Assembly: GCA_903813345.2 (NCBI GenBank)
Contig: CAIIXF020000010.1
Location: forward strand, 19,603,181 to 19,667,180
Source: Owenia fusiformis
Lineage: Eukaryota > Annelida > Polychaeta > Sabellida > Oweniidae
Length of the DNA: 64,000 nucleotides
Direction: 5' to 3'
In this document: positions 56,001 through 62,000 of the stretch, in pieces
Position numbering within the stretch: the stretch's first letter is position 1
How the letters are laid out: the number at the start of each line of letters is the position of its first letter
Notes under the pieces: generated by a model
Told to the model about the DNA's origin: nothing
Databases searched by the model: none
Seen by the model: only the letters and a program-made list of their open reading frames with translations
Made by a program: the position numbers and the translations under genes

Positions 56001-59000
56001 GCCACCGGACTAGTCAGTCCATTTGGTGCCGAAACGGCGCCGAAATTTGGCACCGAAACGGCGTCGAAAATCAGATTGCATTTCGGGGTGTACTACACAT
56101 ATAACACTATTGCACTTACAGTGTGTAACCAGAACTTTGTGATTGGAGCCCCATAGAACTCATACATCTTTTTGCCGAGTCTTAGGGGGCTTTTCTTCAT
56201 TGGCAATATGAGACTTGCATTTCCCGAGATACGACTGAGGTAGCTTAAATCATGGTGAGGTTCACCTGGCAGTTGGCCATTCTCACGTGTATTGTGTAGG
56301 GTGTAATCATGGCCTTGGTCGTTGTGGTTAGGCTGCAATGAACAAAACGAAAATATTGTAAGTAAATATCTAAATCATTATAATATTAATGTCAAAATAA
56401 ATTCTATCTAAGAACAGATTTCTTTACAGTATTTCCTCATAGATACATTAATATAACTTCATGTATATTTGTTATTGTCATCATAGAAAAATGGGGGGGT
56501 GGGTGGTATTTAACTTACTATGCCATCCTGGTCCTGTACTGATAAGTAAGAGATACTGTCCTCTGATTGGTTATCCTCCAGGGCAACTAGATGTTCCTCA
56601 ACAGTCTGAGGCATCAGGCTCAACTCCTCTCTACTCTTGAACTCTAGGAACACTATAGTAGGCGGGAACAAAATACCTAGGATCACCTAAAACAAATACA
56701 TTTTATTAATAATAAAGTAGGAGATGATTCAAAAGTTTCATGTCTTTTCTACTCTTGAACTCTAGGAACACTATAGTAGGTGGGAACAGAATACCTAGGA
56801 TCACATAAAACATACACATTTAATGAATACAGTTAGGGATGCACTCTACACACATTCTCCATAAAACTGCATGATAAAATGCTAAAGTAATTGGTGTCCG
56901 TGAAGGTTTATAATAAATCTTGGTACTGTGCCATTTTTCTCACCTTCATACTGGTATTTTTCCTCATGCGCAGACCCCCCATCCACATGTCAGTAAGGAG
57001 TATCTGCACACAGGTGTGGGCTATAAGCTCCCTGTGCGAGGCAGACACTGACAAGCTCAGACACGTCTGGTTGCTCCATGAACTCAGCTCATAGGTCAAC
57101 AGTTGCATGGTGACATCATCATCTATCTTGTAGCAGTGTTCTAACAACTCAAGAGCCAGCGACTGGAATTCCCTATAAATTTGGACACATATTCTTGTTA
57201 CCCTTACTCAGTGCTTATCTTCAGGCTCCCTCTTTAAATTGGAGGCATTTTGATCCCACATGCAATAAGAATATGATGCAACATTTTCTGCCTTTAATTA
57301 ATTCACAGTCCTTTCACATGTTAAGCCCAAGAGAGCTTATTTGAGATAGTCATTAAGATTTAATCAGAAATGAAGCTCTGAAATCTTATCAACAAGTCAG
57401 ACCTTAATGTCAGAATTCTGGGTTAGTTATAGTTCTACTTGGATTATATGGAATAAATACATTTTCTCTGAAGAAAAAACATAATATGTTTGTGTATTTC
57501 AAATGATATGAATAATGAAAACAAACTTGGTTGACTTCAGAAAATATTATGAAAAATCTAAATGGACTATTATCTACTTAATTGTTGAACATTTATTATT
57601 CATCTCTTACATGGTAATAACATTTTCCATATTTATATGTTTTTCCTAATAACCACGGTATTGGTATTCTGATATAGCATGGATTTAGTGTGTTCTAATT
57701 AAGCAGATCATTGTTCCCTCTTCAAAAGAGGAGACACGAAAATCTTTCCTTATAAGGTCAAAATATTTCCCATGATGCAGTTCGCAGAGAAACAAGTTCA
57801 TACTTCCTTGTTTTCCCCCATATTTTTAACATGGGGATTTTCACACCTATAAACGATATATTTGTCGAAAGTGTTGATGCATGCCTACCGTCTACATGCC
57901 ATGAATAAATAATACTACATTTCTTACTTTGCATAAGACTTGAGTTGGTCTGATATGTCTACTTCTAGGTCATCTTGAGCAGCCTCTCTAGCCATGGCCT
58001 TGTAAAGTTTACATGCTATCAAGGCCTACAATATTATGAAATGTGAAGTCTGTATTCTATCAATGTCTACAATAACATCATCATCCAAACACAGGCCTCT
58101 AGAACTTGTATATCCTATGAGTTCTGAAGGCCCGTGTTCAGAAGAATTAAATTACATTTTATTTATCATATATTGACAAGGCTTGGAGTGTTTTTTTGCT
58201 CAGAAAGTAAGGTATCCTTTAGCTGACTTTTTGCTCCTTGTAATTAATTAGTAAAACCTGTGTATATTGAACATTTTCTTGCCAAGTTGGTAGCTGTTCA
58301 GTATAGAGAGGTTAATTTAAACAAAGGTCAGTTGAGTACGTGCACAGGAAGTGTGTCCACTGGGGACAGGTTTTCACTAGAGAGAGGTGTTCACTAAGAC
58401 AGGTTTTACTATCTTTTCTTAGCATTATGTGGCACCTAATACTCCCTCTTGGGGGTCATAGCCACTACAACCTGTAAATATGTTACATTGATTTTAATAA
58501 AAAAAAAGTACTCATATCTAGTAATAAAAAAAAAATTCAGAAAATTCCTTATTGGTACAATTCCTACCTTTGACAGTGCCTCCTCCCCATTCAGCCACAT
58601 AAACAATGCCATCTTTTGTCGTTTCATGAGAACGGCCCAAACCATGAGCTCATGGAAAGGATATTGGAAGACATTTTGCTCTGCCATTATAGATTCTGGT
58701 ACAGGGATCTCTGTCACTAGATTCCCAACTGTGTGACCCTAAACATGTAACACATGTCCATATACATAATATACATAATCAATATGATGGAATATTATGA
58801 AAATATCAAATAGGTTTCTTTTTTCACCATTGATATTTTTTACAAAGAATTTCACTATGCAAAACCAAAGTGTGAAACAAGTTGATTCACATATCTTTGA
58901 TTTAATTGGTACACATATCTATATTCTAACTGGTTCCCAGTTCTGGAATCTGATTGTTTCATATATCTTTTCTCTCATTGGTTGACATAATTATCTGTAA

Positions 59001-62000
59001 ACTTATTGCCTCACATATCGGTTATCTGATTGGTTCACAGCATGCAATTTGATTGGTTCATATTTTGCTACTCCTACCGATCAAAAATGTTGTACAATTG
59101 CATATTTGAAAACTCGAATTTGTTTTAATTAATTTCCACTTCTCTTGTGTTTCTTGTACAACATGCATTCCAGTACAATAAATTATTGTAACTCTATCTA
59201 CCTGTACTTAGTCTGTGACAAGGACAAAGGTCACACACACTATCATTATCAGCATGCCATTTTAACATAACAGCCATGCAGAATATTAAAAAACTCCACA
59301 TAACATTCACAATTGCATGATAAGAATGTGTTCAAATGTGATATGGTACTTCTTGGAAGATATAGTAGGAATGGATAAATCCCACATTGCAGGGCCTTAT
59401 TCAATTTTGAATGACTCGTGAATCATCCTTGATGCATTAGTCTCATGCATTATTCTGAGCAGTTCAAAATTGAATGAATCCATGCTAAGAAGGATTTTTT
59501 CACTTTAAACCATGGTCTACAAGAGACTGTGTCTATGAAATGCTTAATGTGAAAACTTAAAGGGTAACGATAAGCTTCCCGTATAAAACAATATGGCGGC
59601 TAGAGGTGAATCAAGTGAATCCGTCCATTTTTAAGAAATAAGGAGCGTTTTGTAAATTCCAATTTATTGAAATCGTCTTGGAGATAAAATATAGTATCTA
59701 CAATGATTCTGTTGACATTGAGAGAGTGAACTATCCAAAAGATGCGTGTACACCAACCAATATAAATCCTTGTATCAAAATTATCAAAATTGCTTTATTT
59801 GTAGGACATTTCATGAGCCATGCCCTGTGCTAATACATGATGAAAAAATCTAGATGTAAAATGTTCCTATTATACACAAGTAGAAGATCCTGCAACTTCA
59901 TCCATAAAATGTGAAATTGATTTGTCAAACTAAAAATCTCCCTTTTATAAATGTGTGATGATCTACACTATATTATTGCCACATAAACAGACAGAGGTGT
60001 TTACACAATGACCTCAAACCTATGTAGCCATGAGTATTATTCCGGAATTGTGCCTTTATATACTTAACAGTGAGCAACATCCAAAAATGAGCATTCGATT
60101 TGCTAAACGATATGCATTACCCCTTAAGGAGGGACTAGGTTTTATCCAACATGACTAAGGAGGCTCAGCCTCCAACTAACATTTCAGTTGAATAAATCCC
60201 AACTTGGAATTAGACGATGGTTTAAGTGAGTGTGATAACTGTCATAGAAAAAAAACTACTGTACCTATCAATCTAATAGTGAAAAATAATCGAATCTAAT
60301 AAAGTGTAAAAAAGATAAAAGATAATAAAAAAACAAATAAAAACTATAGTAAGAAGTCTTCTTCAGAGTGAGACCTCTGTGATATGTAAAGGTGCTATAT
60401 GGGTCACATGACCTAAATGAACTTAGGTTGCGATTTTAGTCATGTGACCTATCATGTGACCTACCTGCAGGGTGCTATGTGAGCTATGGCAGAATGATGA
60501 ATTCTGATATCCAGCAGGTATGACAGTAGAAAGGTAGTGTAGGTATGGGTGTTGTGATTGTTGTCGTAACCATAGAGATATGATTCACAAACCAACATAT
60601 AGATGGCAAGGCAGCATTCCAAGCGATGAAAGAGAGGGAAAAAATATTCATATGAAAAATGTTCAAAAAAATATATATTTAGAACAATAAAACAAATTTT
60701 TGACTGAAAAATAAAAACAGCTGATTAAAGATGAGCCAGGTCTCCTTATTGATGATAAAAAGAAAGTTATTATTGTCAGTTCCTTTACAATGTTTAATAA
60801 TCATGACTAACAACACAGTCACTATATAATATGTTTACACTGTAACTGTATAACTTTAAGCGGTTCACAGGGCGTATACAATACATGCCTTACAAAGTTA
60901 TATTGTGAGGTTGTCCATACAACAACCAGTGGGGTCGAGAAATACAAGTGTGAATTGAGAAAATAGGGCTCATATTGGTGATTAGAGTTACAACTGCTCA
61001 GCCATGAGCTAGGTATGCATATACACAATATTGAGAAAAACATATTAAATTACTTGGCTCAATGAAAAGAGACAATGCAAGACCAAAGGTTGCAAACAAA
61101 TCCCTATAGAATATACATAATGCAATGCATTCTTGTGTTTTCACAGTACACACACATACATGTACTACCATACAATAGCACAATCTTAGTCTTAAATGCT
61201 GCAGTGAAGTCCAGTCCAGTACAGTAAAGTATACTGTCAGGCCCGTAAGACACTTTTCTCCAAGGGGGGTGCGGTTTTTAGCTTACTAAAGAGAATATAA
61301 AATTGTCATTTTTTTGCCGCGTAATCAAATCGCGTAAGACAGAGGGGGGGGGGGGGTCAGTTACTCCCTATATTGGTTTGGAATTAACAAATGCAACTTC
61401 CAAACGTTCCAATTGTTTTGTGGGGGGTATGAGGAGTGGTCCACTCCTCCTAGAAAATTTTACAGTTTTGAGATGCTATTTGGTGCTTTCTGGGCACTTT
61501 CAATGTGTAAGTTTCTAAGTAGTACGCCACCACCACGGGAATAAGAGTTGAGTGAATAAAAAACTGAGCATTCAGGGCCTAGGGGGTCTGGGGGTTCTCC
61601 CCCCAGGAAAATTTTGAAATTTGGTTGTACGAATTTGCAACCATCTGGTACGCCTGTGCGATATGAGTCAATAAGAAAAATGTGAATTTTTTTTTCAAAT
61701 TCTTTTAGGGGTGTCAAAGAGGATGAGAGGGTGAAGTGGGGTGGGGTGCCAGTAGGGGCGCAAGGGGTTGTCCCCCAGAAACATTGACCATATCAAGTTG
61801 CTATTTGATGATGTCTGGGCACTTAAAAAATATCTGAGACAATACATGAAATTCAGAATATTTTCTTTTGTTTTGTGGGGGATGTGAGGGGTGGCTAACT
61901 CTCCTAGAAAATTTTACAATTTAAAGATGGTATTTGGTGCTTCTGGGCACTTTTAAAGTGTATTAGTCAATAAAAACATTGAAAAACAATCACAATTTTT

